A stretch of 64,000 nt of DNA from Paralichthys olivaceus (GCF_024713975.1 NC_091105.1:20406439-20470438); one strand, 5' to 3'; counted from the first letter of the stretch, positions 45,221 to 60,205 are shown. Notes: generated by a model not told the origin, from the letters alone. Program-made: numbers and translations.

Positions 45221-48200
45221 CTTGTGCAGTGTACTAATATGTATGAACAGGTGAGATTTGATACAGATTTGAATAATGATAAGAACTGCATGCATCTGAT
45301 CTTAATACATGTATATGGTTATAAATTGGCCTTGAGAGAGGTATGGGCTGTCTGGGTGCCTCTTCAGTTCAAATGTATTCGGAAGACATTACAATAATCT
45401 TTTAAATAATTTATCATCATATTGCTCCAAAAGGTGAAACCAGGTGTTGACATTGGCCAATATTTGGATCTTTGTGTTCATTTGCAAAACAGAAAAATAA
45501 ACTAAATACAAACTTTGAGTCATGACATTAAGCAAGTTGGAGGATACTGTCTTCCTGTCTTCAGTATAATTACTGTCTAACAACTAGGTCTTACGCAGTA
45601 TCTCCATGGAGTTAAAAACTAATGCAGACAGCACAGTACGTCAAACACACAAATGCTCACATGCAAACACTCATACAGTAATACACGCTGTCTTTGTTCT
45701 CAGTGCAGAAGTCTCCGAGAAATTAAGAGCCCTTAGATGAGGTCAGATGAAGCAATGACTCAAACACAGATTATATGGATGAGATTGTAGTGTTTCATTT
45801 GTGGCTGATGGTTTTATTTCAAACAATGCGTCACTTTGATCCCGGATCTTGGAAGTCTTGCTGGTGTGGTTCATTTCATTTTGACTCCCTTCTGGAAAGG
45901 ATGGGAGGAAATGAGTCAGGAATGCAAGACTGAACGGATGAAGGACTAGAGGCCATGACACGTCAGTTATGGTGAAACGTTTTGCATGCACAACACGTTG
46001 GATTTGATTGGAAGCTCATAAACTACTTAAATGACCATAAAAGCAGAAAAATGATATGTAGAAAAATAATTGCTCATCTTTTATTCTGAGATATGAGATA
46101 AAACTGCTGCCGCAGTTTCCTCACAGGGAGGGTAAGAGGGGACTGCTGAGGTCAGGCTACAGGGAAACGACCTCTGACACTGCGCTTCCATGTTCCCAAG
46201 GTCAGACATACTGCATTGGTCCCGCTGCTGCACACAGGAGACTCATGGAAAATCATATTCCTTCCTTAAAAGGGTCTTTGGAGATCATTGCACTCAAAGC
46301 ACAACAGAGTTACTTATAGTTTGGTCCATGGACCTAACACTGAAATCCAAACACAAATTGAAACAGTGAAGAAAGTACTACTCACTCTTTAGTATCTTGC
46401 AGGATGTCAATTACAGAGTTTCTTAATGACAAAAAGTCAATCCTTATGATTGTCCTGCAGCATTTAGTAAAATACAAACAGACACACATACAGTGTGTGC
46501 AACTGGGCCACGCTTTAAAATGTGCGCATACACACACTTAGGGCAGTCAGTGGTCTGGTTGTTGATTTAGTGCTGCCAGGGGAAGGCGGGATTCAGGGAT
46601 TCTGTGCTCCAGATGTTTCAAAAACAACAAGGGGACTTCCTGATGGACTAAAAGACGTCAACTGTGTGTGTGTGTGTGTGTTTCAATGTTTCTTAGAAGC
46701 TCAATGCTCATCAGTTATAACCCCAACTGTGTGACATCAGAAAAGACCTCCATCCTCTCCAAGAAGTGATTTTCTGCAGTGCCAATCTTTGTTAGAAAAT
46801 ATTAAAAACTCAAATAGGCATGATCAGATTCATAGAGCCCAAAACAGAGGGAACAGTGTGTATCACAGTAAATATCTGCCTGCAGCTCTCTCTCTATGAG
46901 GCTACCGAAATGATCTTATCATGCACACACGCACATACAAGTTCCCGCAGAGCATTTATATCTATCATAAAACAACATGGCATGCTCCCTTAAGTCACTG
47001 GGTTCAGGCCACAAGCGTGGCCTGTTAAAATATCTCTTATATATATTGCGCATCTCTTTCATCAGATGACAATGAAAATGAAGTTAATGGGCTTTAAGTA
47101 AACACAGTATACATCACAGCTGTGAGCTAAACTCAAACCTAAGACATTCATACGTATCTTTTTAGACATGAACTCGGGAGACATTTTCCCATTATTTTGC
47201 AAGTGGGTTGGCAGGAAAAGTTTCACAAAATGTCTGGGACTTAGCACATGTCTGAAAGCACCTATGTTAAGAAAAAAGTCTTAGTTGAATTAAGAGTTTA
47301 ATCCCCAGGTGGTGAATGACTCTTTGTCTGGTTATGTGTTAACAGTCTAACAATGAAACCAACACTTTTGTGTAGGCTTCAAGTTCTCCACCCTGAACAA
47401 CCATGTAGGTGGTTGGTCGCTACCCTGTGATACAACCCACAGTAGCATCTTGAAAGTGTGCCCTTACTGTGGCAGGCATACCAAACCTTTCTCAACATGG
47501 TTGCAACACTAAACATGTGATTAATCTTGAGCTGGAATGGACCCACTTGAGTCACAACTTGGTTAGGGTTGGAACAGGGTCGTACTTGAAGTAAGTATTT
47601 CCTTCAGGGTTAAGCACATTCATCATCATGTTTAAGATAACAAACACGCTCTAACAAAGCTGTGGAATAGTCATGTATACACAAAACAAAATTAACTTTC
47701 AGTCTCATGCGAGATCAAATCATCCACCAACCACATTCACCTGATGCTTGATTTTCTGTCACCTCACCTCTCACTCATTACTTCTACAACAGATAGAGGT
47801 CACCTAACAATAACAGGGTTATAATAAGTGTCTGCACAAACGACCTATAGGCTAATTTTTATTGGTAAATACTCTTTCATATGCTGATAATATGGAAATG
47901 TATATTCAGCTTGTTGTGCTGCCTCCAAGTGGACAATATATGAATGTTTACATATTAAATCAGTATGGTTCCTTGTTATGTAATGAATTGATCCAGACTG
48001 GTTTGTTTGAATAAGATAATTGAAGAGTTACTGAAAACAGTTGAATAGATCAAATTAATGTTCCCTTTTGCCAAATGTACATCTTGATATTACTTATACA
48101 GTCTGACCATGAACAAAACATAGTTCTATACTTTGAAGCAAAAGATAATACATGTTGCCACAAGGCATGTCATGTAGGCTTCTTTATAAACATTTTCAAA

Positions 48201-49107
48201 ATTGACAAACTGCACAAATTGCTGAAGACTTCTTCCTTTTTTTACTTTGTACTAGACATCAGTTGCCACCTGGCAATGATAATAATGAAAACCAGACATG
48301 TTTTGAAGTTCTGTTTTGTTTTCTGAAGAGTTTTTCTTTTCAGCATGACTCCATATTTAGCATTTCAAAAGCATACAGCTGGAGCTTACGAATCTTTCCC
48401 TGGTTTTTCAGGGATGCCGTCCATTCACCACACTTTATATACATTATTGGATACCATTGACCAGCAGCCAAGCACACACTGTGGGAAAACATTTACACAC
48501 ATTACTCCATATGGGTCAGATTGATTGAGAAGACTCAAAGAGACTTGTGTCATGTTCTTGTATATTTCTCATGAATAGACAAGACTGACATTGTCTACCC
48601 AGAGACTGTCTCTGACTATTTTAAAAGATTTGACTTTGCTGACAAATATTTAGAAAAAGACATCATCCAAATAACCTATAAATATAATAATACAAATGAC
48701 TTTTTGTCATACTGCCATTTCACTTCAACAAAGTTTCCACCGGATAAGGCTAGCAAAGAAAAAAGTTCAATGAACTCAGACTTATTCTGGACTCATTTAA
48801 GGGATTGAACGGTAATCTTACTGCATAAAAACCACTGGGACAGAGACTGTCAGAGAAGATCTGTTTGTCTGCTCACACTGATGGCTCCACAGAGGACGGC
48901 CTTGGTTATAGCTTACTTCCCTGGAATGTCTGACTGGAGTTTTCTGTGCACATGAGTACATAAATGCAAGAGAAAGAAGTTAGAGATAAAAAAAATCTTG
49001 TTTACACCCATGTGTCGTGAAAACTCCAATAGGACGTTATACTGCAATTAAGACAAGTACCAGTCTTATATGTTTATTGCTTATTCTGCTTATGGCCTTA
49101 TTCGGGT
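45221..49107. other. Intergenic, nothing recognised
   Basis: No feature supported. A short TG run lies at about 46663-46682. The GC-poor composition and dense stops argue against unseen long exons. Confidence 0.4.
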
Positions 49108-49470
49108 TAAAGGTACAGTGTGTAGAATTATGTGATATCTAGTGTTGAAATTGCATGTTGCAGCTGAACACCCCTCACCTCACCCTCTCCTTCCAAACAT
49201 GAAAAATAAACTGTGGTAGCTTCAAAACTCAAAAGGTGTTTAGTTTGTCCAGTCTGGACTAATGTAAAAAACATGGTAGTCTCCATAGAGAGAACCCCCT
49301 CAATGTAAATAGAAAGTATTTAAATATAAAGGGCCTTTTCTGGGGTAAAGAAAACTACAATTCATACAATTTAGATGAAATGAACTAGTGAAAACATCAT
49401 GAGAATTATTCTACATTCAATTTCTGCCAATAGTTCCCTTTCACCTAAATCTTACACACTGGACCTTTAA
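49108..49470. mobile_element. Full-length MITE-like element, family 2
   Basis: Terminal inverted repeats TTAAAGGTACAGTGTGTAGAATT (left) and ATCTTACACACTGGACCTTTAA (right) pair with few mismatches. The interior has GATATCTAGTGTTGAAATTGC, TCACCTCACCCTCTCCTTCC, GGTGTTTAGTTTGTCCAGTC and TACAATTTAGATGAAATG. This is a well-preserved copy of an abundant fish nonautonomous DNA element with no coding capacity. Confidence 0.8.
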
Positions 49471-51572
49471 GGTCATCAGAAAATGCTGTATACATGGCTC
49501 TGTCTTAATATCGACAATATTGGTGTCAATTTAAACATTGTCATTGATTGGCAAATGCTTTAAAATGCAAATTACTTTCTATTATGTAATTCTTACCCAG
49601 TGCACAGTGGGATATGAATGTAACTTCCTACAGCCCAAACCATTCTCACTGGGATACTTTTCTCATCAATGACTTACTCTGTATATAAATTGAGGTCTGA
49701 TGGAACTCTGACTGTTCAGATGCTTATAAAACAAAGGCTGATTAAGTTTGTTACTGAGTTTGTATTGTGGTTCGAGTCCAGCCATTCATCACATGCCATC
49801 TCTTATCTGATCCAAAGTTTCTGTCTTTCTTCACTGTCAAAACATTTTAAAAGCTGCATGTAATGATTTCAATACACCGTTCAGATCTGTGCCACAGCAC
49901 GACAGGTCTGTGGTTCTAAGTCCAAGTACCAGCCTGGACCGTATGGAGTTCTGCTCTGAGGACAATGTGTTCTCTATAAAAACAAGACATCATTACCCAG
50001 GAGGAATAATTGAACTCTAATAGCTTTTCTTTTACCTAAATTGATTGCAGACGTGAAAATGTTTAATCCCAGTTCTTGAAAAGTTTACGTTCATGGTTTT
50101 GTAAAGAAACACAATAAAGAGTTTAGAGCCAATTTACCCCTCCTTCAAATGACTTGAGCACAACTGAGGAAGAGACTTTAAGATCCAAGATCCAACTATT
50201 GACTATAGATCAAACTTTCTATCATCCTGTTAAAACATCATTACATCCAAGCTAATTTGTGAGCTCTTAATTCCCCTCTGAATTACAGAAACATCTAATT
50301 AATGGTGTTTAATGATTTCCTATTACATAATGATTTAAAGCCAACATCTACAATGAGCTGAGTACAAAGACTCAGAGTTGAGATAAAGATGGAGAGAGGA
50401 AAAGTAATATAGCTCTTCTATAAATCTCAGAAAGAAGGTGGACTAGAACTGTAACGTTTGGACTACAGCCTTTGCAATTGCCATTGTTAAAATAAAAAAC
50501 TATATATTGTCATGTTTCACCAAGAAATACATCTCTGGACAGTAAATCCTCAGTCAGCTCAGACTGAAGTGCACATAAGGTACAGTTACAAAATTGAATG
50601 TCATGTCCTGTAAAACATTTATGTCATATTACCCAGGTCATGATAACGAACTGAATACTGAGATCACATTAAGTTCAAAAAGCAACATTTCTATTTCAGT
50701 TTAAGTCTTTTTGCCACTAGGCGTCAAAACAAAAAGGGTCTAGTTTGATGACATCATGAAGCAGCATGGGATTTGTTGTTCTCACCACAATTGCTGATGA
50801 AAATCTACCTGATGCGACTTAATGGATGAAGTAATGTGTTATAGTTTCATTCACATTACGCAGCAAATAGCAATGGACAATCAAGATCCATTACTAGTGA
50901 CCAATGAAAATAGTGGAAGGGGAAAAAAAAAACAGCCGACTGTCTAACTGGCAGTATCAGGGATATATCGTACAGGTTTAAGATAAGATAAGATAAAACT
51001 TTATTGATCCACACTATACAGCAGCAGGCAGGGCAGAGTGAGGTAGACAAGAGAATGGAGACATGTAAAAAGGGCTTATCAGAATTTTTTTCCTTGAAAG
51101 CATAAGTTCCAGAATTTCTTTTTTCTTGGTCACATTAACAAATGTGCTTTTTGCAGAGCACCAATTCTCAGTGTAGCTGTCCAGTGGCAAAGCATGACCT
51201 TGATGCTGTGACACACTTGGGACTGTTCTGTTGAATTCTAGACTAAACACTCAGTAAACCGCAGCGGATACACACAGCCAGCACAGCAGTGTAGTGTGCA
51301 CACATCTGTGCGTGGGTCTGAGACAGACAGACAGTGAAAAAGACAAGGAGAAGGAAGTTTGTGTGCTGTGTCCTCGAGACCTCAGCTAAACTAAAGTTTG
51401 CAACTCTGACAACTCAATTTATTTTGTCTACTTTAAATCGTCCAAATATAAATAAAGTTTCATATCAAACATATTTCCAATTTGTAAACAATCCAAATTT
51501 TGACACTTATTTTCTATGTGTGTTTTATAGACATTGACAATTTTGTCCTTTGGCAAATATGGACTGGGAACA
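49471..51572. other. Intergenic with one LINE-tail-like remnant
   Basis: The only recognisable item is at about 50980-51030: AGATAAGATAAGATAAAACTTTATTGATCC, which resembles the 3' end of a fish non-LTR retrotransposon. The remainder has no supportable feature. Confidence 0.45.
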
Positions 51573-51770
51573 TGGTAAATGGTTTGTATTTATATAACGC
51601 TTTTCTAGTCTTGATGACCACTCAAAGTGCTTTACACTACAGTTTGCCATTCACACATTCACAAACACATTCATACAGTGCATCTACTAGCAGCACCTTT
51701 TTGTTCTGTGGGGCAATTTGGGGTTCAGCATCTTGCACAAGGACACTTAGGCATGCAGATGGGAAGACTG
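51573..51770 (-). mobile_element. tRNA-derived SINE copy, head missing
   Basis: Same family as 15142-15318. It has TTTATATAACGCTTTTCTAGTC, TTGATGACCACTCAAAGTGC, CATACAGTGCATCTACTAGCAG, GGGGTTCAGCATCTTGCACAAGG and GGCATGCAGATGGGAAG. It stops before the tRNA-like head that would lie to the right, so this insertion is truncated at the SINE 5' end. Confidence 0.75.
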
Positions 51771-53884
51771 TTTTGACATAAATATGCTTCATCTATCAAG
51801 CCATTCTCTCTTTCTACTCCCTCCTGTACCTGTAGAGTTTTTGACAGGGTGTCGGGTTCTTTTGGGAGAAACCAATTCAAAGGTCAGAGCTTCAGACAGG
51901 TGCAAACAGTTTTACATAGGTTATGTAATATCACAATTTACCAAACATGTTAACAAATAAAAACTAAGGTTGATTGACATCGACTGACTTTGAAGAATGT
52001 GCAAGGTATGGAGTGGTGCTCAGGTTTTAGAACCCGACAGAACCACATGCTGCTCTCTACCTAAGATATTTCACAGTGTTAGAAGTAAAGTTGCTCAAAT
52101 TGCAGTCTGTGTGAAAGAAACTGAGGTGTCTCAGTCAAACACAACTGATTGCAAAATTATGTCCAATGACAGATTATTTCTAGATCTCACCACATATTGA
52201 GTGACTAAGAAGAACAATTTCCTTTGAGACATTACAGTCTATCTTATCTAATCTCAATGTAATGAGTCACTTTCACTGCTTTGGTTTTGTTTTTGAAGAA
52301 AAGTTTAAATCTACTGAGGATCTGAACTGAAAACAGATAACTTTCACTTTGAGAAATATATTAACTCTGATGTGAGAAAGTGTTTCAAAATGCTTATTGA
52401 AGGCTGATAATGACTATGAGTTCATGAAGTGAAAATTATTTTACTCTTAGTCAGAATATGATGCACAGAATGATCTACATGTTAAGTTTCTCTGGGACTT
52501 AATGCTATCCTAAAGCTAAATATGAACCCAGTATTTTAGATACATTTCTCCATCTCATGTTCCCTGTGAATTTAAAATCAAATATGTATTGTGAAGTATT
52601 ATTTATTGCAGCAAAGCTCTGCACAAAGACTGAAAATCGCAAACAGCTCGACTGGCTTGTCTGAGATCTGTCAGCACCAATAAAGTACAGTAATAAACAT
52701 TTATACCTCATTTTTGCAATCCCTATTAAAAGATACATATATTCTAAAAACGTGTTCATTATTGGATTTTATATGTGCTACGTATACGTACATATGACAG
52801 AGCTGGGCCAGCTGTTTCTCTTGGCTTCAGTCTTTGTGCTAAGCTAACCAGCCACCATCTGCAGCTTCACTTTTACCACACAGTTTTTTTTTTCCATTTA
52901 ATTCTCATCAAAAATAGATTTCCTAAAATGTCAAACTATTCCTTGAAAATCCTTCCTCATTCCTCAACTTCGAGACCAGGGGTTGGCAAGTCAGGGGTCT
53001 TCATCAAAAAGTCTGAAGTGGAAAATTGGTTTGAACAATTGATATAAACAAGATGCTAACGAGTAAGTGATTCTGGGAATGTTCCTGCCATGTCAGTCTG
53101 GTATTGTGAAACGTTGTGTAATTTTTGTGTACTACTGGTTAATACAAGCATAAAAAGCTGTTTTCTTAGACTGAGTATCTTATTTACACACATGTACACA
53201 AATACATACACATACACTAAATACATACACACTGAGTCATTAGTTACAGTTGACTTTCAGTTTGAAGTGGCTGTTACCGACAGAGAGCTTTCCAAACATC
53301 AGCTGTTGAGAGTCTGCACTCCCCCTAAACACACTCTGCCACTCTAAAGACCCATTTAGTGGAAATCACGTGTGCGTGAGTGTGCATGAACATGCCTGTG
53401 AAGTGTGACTCCCCTTTTATGTGTTTTTAAATGAGGGGAGTCTGCGTGTGTGTGTGTGTGCACGTTTGGGAAGGGCTGTTGTGGGGGTTGCTGCGTCTGA
53501 GCAGTTTCTTGGGTTCAGCCCAAACTACCAGACGTCATGACACCATAATCACCCAATCACAAATGCATACACACCCCTCAATGCAATGACATGAACCTGC
53601 TTAATAAGATAAAAACATTCAAAGCTGCAGGCGGAGACGCCACATCTTGGTCAGAGACTCTGTTTTACAATCAAGTTTTAGAACTGAAGGCTGCAACCCA
53701 GAAACATATTTGTCATTGTATGACATGGAAGGATAAACAACTCTGTGTTGATCCATTCTGGTACTCACGGGTACTCAAATACAGGCAAATGATATGATTT
53801 GTCTAGACTGCACACATTTCAACCCACAGAAGTAAAGGATTTGTACATTTTTAAGATAAGGCTTTTTCTGCAATCTAAATAATG
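51771..53884. other. Intergenic with a MITE fragment at 52797-52950
   Basis: The subsegment 52797-52950 carries AGAGCTGGGCCAGCTGTTTC, CAGTCTTTGTGCTAAGCTAACC and CCTAAAATGTCAAACTATTCC, the pattern of another common fish dispersed element (right part). Otherwise I see no gene. Confidence 0.5.
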
Positions 53885-54245
53885 GATACATGTTCTGAAC
53901 ATCTGCATCTCCGCTTCCTTCCATGGTACAAAAATGAAGCCAACACATGCTTCTCTTATCCAGGATATTTTCTGCCATCTTGAGCTTTTGATGTCATTTG
54001 AAGCCAGAGTCTGTGTAGTGTCGATCAAGGTGTGGAGCTGCGGTATTACACATGCCTGACCAATCGCGATCAATTGTTTTTATAGTATCAAAATACAACC
54101 TAAAGGGACGGAAACTATCTGTGGGAAAAATTCATTTAATGTGTAGTTTGACTTTTTTAGTTTATTCCATGTACCATCCACTAACATACAAGTTGTTTAT
54201 GACCTATACTACAGCTGGCCACCATGTCCTGGTGGCTTCATGTCG
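53885..54245. mobile_element. MITE-like element, family 1, diverged copy
   Basis: Contains GCCATCTTGAGCTTTTGATG, AAGCCAGAGTCTGTGTAGTG, AACCTAAAGGGACGGAAAC and GACCTATACTACAGCTGGCCACC in the same order as the copy at 60539-61000. The terminal repeats are degraded. Confidence 0.65.
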
Positions 54246-57200
54246 TTAATTCAACTCTGGCCAAAAATCTTTGCGTCATGACCTTTTGTGTCAACTCTTA
54301 TTGGCTCTGTAGTAAAATGATTAAAATGTCTTGGATAAAGTGAATTTTGCCCAGAAATTTTTTCGGATTCAAATCCTGTCTATCACAGGACGAAGACGTG
54401 GACAGACAACCACTCACACTCATAAGCTGCTTGAAGAAAGAAGAAAACAATTATCTCCAGGAAAAACAGCAGTGACACACACGTAGAAGACACAGACGAA
54501 GGTGTCAAGAGAGTTTGTGGTGATGAGAGCCAACGCCAAGTGTCTGGTGCTGTAAACATGATCTACGCAACAGAGTTAATACATCACTTCCTGTTTCTGC
54601 CTGCTGCACCTGGCTGCTCCACCTCTCACCTGAATAATGCAGAGGATTTGATGCTGTTGTGAACGCGTCTGTGCAGAAAATCTCTCTCTTTGTGTTGGGC
54701 ACATGTGAAAGGCCGACTCTGGGTTTTTCCCCAGAGTCCATGTCTGAAAATGGCTATACTGACACAAATGGTCACCAGTCTTCCACAAAGGTCAGAGCCT
54801 GCACTTGATTCTAACCCAGGACACTGTTGTTGTGGGACTACAGTGGTGACAAAGATATTGAATTAATATTTAATGGTTAGGGGTATTTTTAACTTTTCTT
54901 CTTGGACACTGTGGGTTGAGGGGTGATCTGAGTATGGCAGGCAGTCATTTGGATTCCAAAGAAAAATAAATTATAAGATCAAGAAAATGATAGTGAAGGA
55001 AAGACTGAGAGAGGTCGAGCATATTGAACACACATAGTGAGAGATGTTAAGAGAAACCGCTCTCAGTTTCATTTCTCCTGTCTCTTTGGGTGGGCCCGGG
55101 GAGGCACTTAGATTTAAATCATGGCTGTTTGACTCAAGTTATACACAGACACTTTCATAAGCTTCAGCCTCGAGGATGTTTAGATGACCGGCAGCAGTCA
55201 TAACATGCTGACTTATGCTCTTTGTGTTTTATGGGTTGGTTAACAGCAGCCTCTCGTGTATGAACAATTAACTGCTCCTCTCTCTCACTCTCTGTTTGGG
55301 TTACTATCTGCAAAATTCAGACAATTACACGTTTAATTTTCCCTTTGCTGCAATAATATTCACTCAATTCTACCATACTATATGAATGTGGGAGTGTAAT
55401 GAAACAGCTATTGTTTGTAGGTGATGATGCTGAGTGATTGCTTTTCTGTTTTATACAATTAAAGATGGCTGGATCCTTGAGTTCAGATGATCCAATAATG
55501 AACATGTAATAGTTACATGATGTTAAAAGCCTGTTTTATATAGTAATTATTTCACATTTCTGTCTTGAAAAAAGAGAAAAAGAGACAAAGATTAAGCCCC
55601 AGTGCTCCGCCCAAAACTTTAAATGGCCCATTTCAACTGAAATGTCTCAGATAGTTTTTTCCTCCTCTCAGTTTCCTTCTCAGTCACACACTGCACACAC
55701 ACACAGTGACACATAGATACCAGGCTTAAACATGCACACAAAAGCAGTCCCCAGGTGACACCTCTGGCTCTGCCTAATGTAGTGTGAGGTAATGCTTCTA
55801 GGAAAGGACGGAGAGCTTGGGAAGGGAGGGATAGGGTGGTCTGGAGGCTGATAGAGAGAGAGAGAGAGAGAGTATCCTGCAGCTGTGTGGCCTGGATGTG
55901 TTGTTGTCTTTGGTGCGAGACACCCAATGAGCTCCCTCTGGGAATTCATCATCAGACTGTCACAGACACTCCCATTCAATACAGAACACAGAGCACGAAC
56001 TGGATATTTCATCCTGCCAATGTCTTAATATGTCATTTGTTCCATTCTTTTTTTATGATTTGGTTTTATGAGTTGAGAAGTTCTTGTCACAGTAGAGTTA
56101 GAATTTAATCTAATCCCACGCACGTCTTGTACCTGGAATCCCAAGGTAGAAGAGCAGCTTCATTTAGATCCAGCAGACACCTGATCTGTGTATCAGGGTC
56201 ATCTTGGCCCAGATCTGCATGTGGAAATGTCAAAACTTGAGTGACAGGGATCAGTGAAGTTAGTCTAAGGAATGTTACTGTACATGCTTTCCATTTGGAG
56301 GTTGTTACTGTATTTACTACAGATGGGATACAAAGACACGATATAGAGGGTCAGAAAGACAGAGCATATAGCTAAGTTAAACAATATGTACAGTATATCA
56401 GCTTGTATTGATTTAAAAGCTGATGTATACACCTCTATAAATGTGTGTGGATGTGTACTCGCTTCCATAACTCTTCAGGACCTTTTCCAGCACAAACACT
56501 GACCTTGTCAAGACCAGTGCAACTCATGGGGACCAAAGCTGCGCGCTAATGAGGCAAACTTAATTTCTGAGCCCCTGGTTCAGGTTAGTGGTAGGATGTG
56601 AATTGTGATTAGGTTAAGTTTTGGATTAGGCATCATTTGGTCATAGTTAGGGAGAAGGTTTTGGTTAAGTTGTCCACAATGAATGGAAGCCAATGCACAG
56701 TCCTTAAAAGAATTGAAGAAAGAGTAACTGGGCAAACGAGTGTGTGTGTGTGTTTACACGTAAAAGCTTATTCACCACTTAAGATATAGAAGTATCAGTT
56801 CAATTAAAGCTCTTGGTTGTCTTCATACAGTGGGAGTCTGTGTGATCCTGATATCTATAAATATATATATTTTTTTTTTAAACATTTGCCTTGTGTCTAA
56901 ATCAAATAGCAAAATGTTTATGTGTGTCCTTGAAACCTTCATGCTAAACCCAAACATAACTGCACCCCATCTTGAGACTCACCTTTTAAACATGGCTGTG
57001 TGTTTACATAGTGAGGTGATGCATTCTGGGACTGCTGTGATCTCATGGTCTTAGACAGCAGCTGGTGCAATAATAAAGGGAAAATGCACACATGTGCATA
57101 CACTCACACATGTTTGCACACACGCACAAACACAAAGACATATCCCATAATGCATTACAACGTATATGGGAGGTGGCTTTTAACCATTGGGCTGTTGGCC

Positions 57201-59675
57201 GGACCCAGCAATAACAATAAAAGTCAACTTTGTAAATTGGTAAAGTAGCTTTCAAACATACTCAATGTACAGTAACCTACTTCCCATGGACTTCATAAAA
57301 AAACATCTAAGAAAATCACATGTTGAGGACAAACAATGAAATACAATTACTTCAAGCTTTAGTCAGCAGGTAGTAGTTGGATTTCCGCTGCCACCAGGCC
57401 CTATTTAAAGTTACAGCTGCCAATTATAATGCTTATGGTATTGGATATTACACTTAACTACCACTGTACAGACCCCGCTTTATTTTCCCCTTGAAACAAA
57501 AGTAGCAGACAACTTTATTGGAAGAGTCTACACCCAGCACTTGCCAAATGGTAAACCTCCAGCAGCAACATGAAACTATGGTGCCCAATGTGAACTGGCT
57601 AAACTTAATTGAGAACAGAAAGAGGTAGAACAATGCTTAAAATATAATTACAATCATTGGAGTTGTGACAGCATGCTTATTGATGGGTACACTGGCCAAA
57701 CTACTGCCAAACAACACCAAAATGGCCTCACTTCAGAGTAGAGAGTAGTAATATGATGCACTTATGTAAACAGCTCAACGTAGGATTTTGATGGGAAAGT
57801 TTACACACAAGTCATCACCAGAGGGTTCACAAGGGCCCTACTTAAAAGGGTCCTGACCCAGCAGCCCTGCAAGATATCAAACCATGTATCAGTAACAGGT
57901 GTGACTGGGTGCAGATATTGCAAATCATTTTTTTTAAATGTGCCTAAATGTTTTATAATGTTTTGATTGTGAGTTGGGAAATCTAAACCAGAATTGACCA
58001 GAACCAAAGAAATCAGGCTACTGCAGTTTGCAGTTGCAACACAGTTAGCTTCCATATGTTTAACAAAACGTTACCCGCAGATTAATTCAACACATAAACC
58101 ATTTCCACATGATTTTATGTTTCATATCCAGATTGTATCTAGATATGATTTTGACCTGGTTACAATGACAACTGGTTTTAATGTGTCTCCAGTTACCATG
58201 TTACATTGAGATCTGAACACTCTCGTTACATCCTGCTCTTGTTTTAAAAAGAAAACAAAAAGAGAAGGGAACTGAGGAACATGATATGCATGCATGATCA
58301 GATCACAGTCCCTCCTGTGTTTTGAGTGTATTCACACCTGTACTTTAATGTTGAATGATGAAATTCTGCATGCATTTGCAGGTGAGGGACAATATTTTAT
58401 CTGTTTCTAGTTTGACCAATCACGTTTGAGCAGGGTTAGACTTTGGTTCCTTGGAGGCAAACTGTCCTTGATGAGAGCAAAGGAGGCAAACATATTGACT
58501 GCATCAGCTATCTGCTTTTTTAATTCATATATAGATCACTTAATAGAGATTAGCAAAAACACCTACAAAATTCTCTGTTAGTGTTTTGTGTGGAAAAATG
58601 TGTATTATTGCCGATGTTGGCTAATTTGTATTATTTGTTGCATATGTATTGCCAAAGTCACCAGATTAATTGATATGTACAGACTGCACAAAATAATTTA
58701 ATATTTTTAGCTGTACATAACAAAGATATTTATTGATAGGAAAAAACTATAAGCAGTAAATCAACAGAGTGTTGCACTTGTAAACCTTCTGTAAAAGATA
58801 TTTTTAAAGCCTAATTTTGGCTGGCCCTGTAAATTCAGACAAAAAGGTCCTTACTTGGTATCAAGTAATTGTGTTTGTATGAGTTTTCTCTTTCTTCCTT
58901 TGCTTCTCTTCCCTGAAACACTATAACAGCATTATCACCTTCTGGCAAAGAGTCCTGTCTTTCAGCAGACTGTTTTTTGTGTGTGATGTGCCTCTGGTCG
59001 TTGCCATGACACTACACACACATAAACACACAGTGCAGCTGTGGCTAAAGAATGGTGGTGGGTTAAAGATGAGCAGATTGCTCCCTCTTGTGGAGTGAAG
59101 GTAGTCTGTCTTGCATTGAAAGTTAATAAAAGTTAATAAAATATGATGTTCTATCCATCTTCAGTAGGAAATCTCACAGCACACACTGATTTCATGGTGG
59201 CTCAGCAGACTCGTTAATCTTTTATTGACTTCTTTTAAGTGAATGAGGACACCACATGGAGGACCATCTGTAGGACTAGGGGACTACCACAAAATACCCC
59301 CAATGGTTTATTTACCATTTACACTCCAGGCTCTATATCTTAATTTGCTGCAACGCTCCAGATGACCATTTGTTCTAAAAACATGACCACAGGTGGAATA
59401 CATTCACAGTAACACTGTTCAGTCATGCCCTCTTTATGATTAATTTTCCACTGAATACTGAACAAACATGTTTCAAAGTTTGACTGAAAACAAATGGGCC
59501 AATCATGTGCTGGGTCTTTGGTGTAATTCAGGCTTTAGTCAAATGACTCAGTGGAAACAGTGATTATTAACAGTGTAACATTTCATATTAAGTGGTTACT
59601 AAAGCCCCTTCTGGCCCATGCAGATATTTCCTTTTATCCCGGTTGATTAGATCTATTCAGTTGGAAATTATTTTT
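54246..59675. other. Intergenic, with one dispersed repeat near 56485-56755
   Basis: The subsegment 56485-56755 (TTCCAGCACAAACACTGACCTTG, ACTCATGGGGACCAAAGC, GAGCCCCTGGTTCAGGTTAG, AATGGAAGCCAATGCACAGTCC, then a short TG run) matches a recurrent fish repeat pattern. I see no exon. A (GA)n stretch lies at about 55851-55870. Confidence 0.45.
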
Positions 59676-59732
59676 GGAAATCAATCAGAATCAGAAATTC
59701 AAAATTAATCCCCGGAGGGAAATTCAAATAAG
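59676..59732 (+). mobile_element. LINE 3'-tail remnant
   Basis: CAATCAGAATCAGAAATTC and ATTAATCCCCGGAGGGAAATTC resemble the conserved 3' terminal words of a fish non-LTR retrotransposon family. Nothing else of the element is visible. Confidence 0.5.
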
Positions 59733-59869
59733 TATGATTGGAATAATTAAGGGGTCATTTAATCCCAGTCAAAAGTGCACAATCACAGAATATGTAAAAA
59801 GATGGATGGTGAGTCTTTACTTCTTACTTTTGAGTAGAAAGGTACATTCTGGATAGTGGTGACATATTT

Positions 59870-60205
59870 TGCACTGGTGACATCATTCGGAGCCAGAGTC
59901 TGTGCAGAGGTGACTTAATGAGTCATTCTCAGCTGTCAATCATGACATTTCACCCCAGTTTGAGAGCATCAAATAACTAATTAAAAGCAAAAGTGAATAC
60001 TTAAACACAATACATTAGTGTGACAGAAATGACAGAAACCTTCTTTGGAAAACATTTATTTAATTGCACTTTTTAATTTGATGCCTTATCCAATCTGTTA
60101 CATGGAGGAGGCCAGATTCATGACCTTTATTGCAGTCGGCCACCAGGGGAGCAATTGTATTGACTTCACTTTTGTGGAGCTCTGCTGTCGTCCATCTTTA
60201 CACAC
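59870..60205. mobile_element. MITE-like element, family 1, partial copy
   Basis: Shares GGAGCCAGAGTCTGTGCAG, CATCAAATAACTAATTAAAA, AATGACAGAAACCTTCTTTGG and GACCTTTATTGCAGTCGGCCACCAG with the nearby copy at 60539-61000, and ends in GTCGTCCATCTTTACAC. Two copies this close suggest local nesting or duplication. Confidence 0.65.
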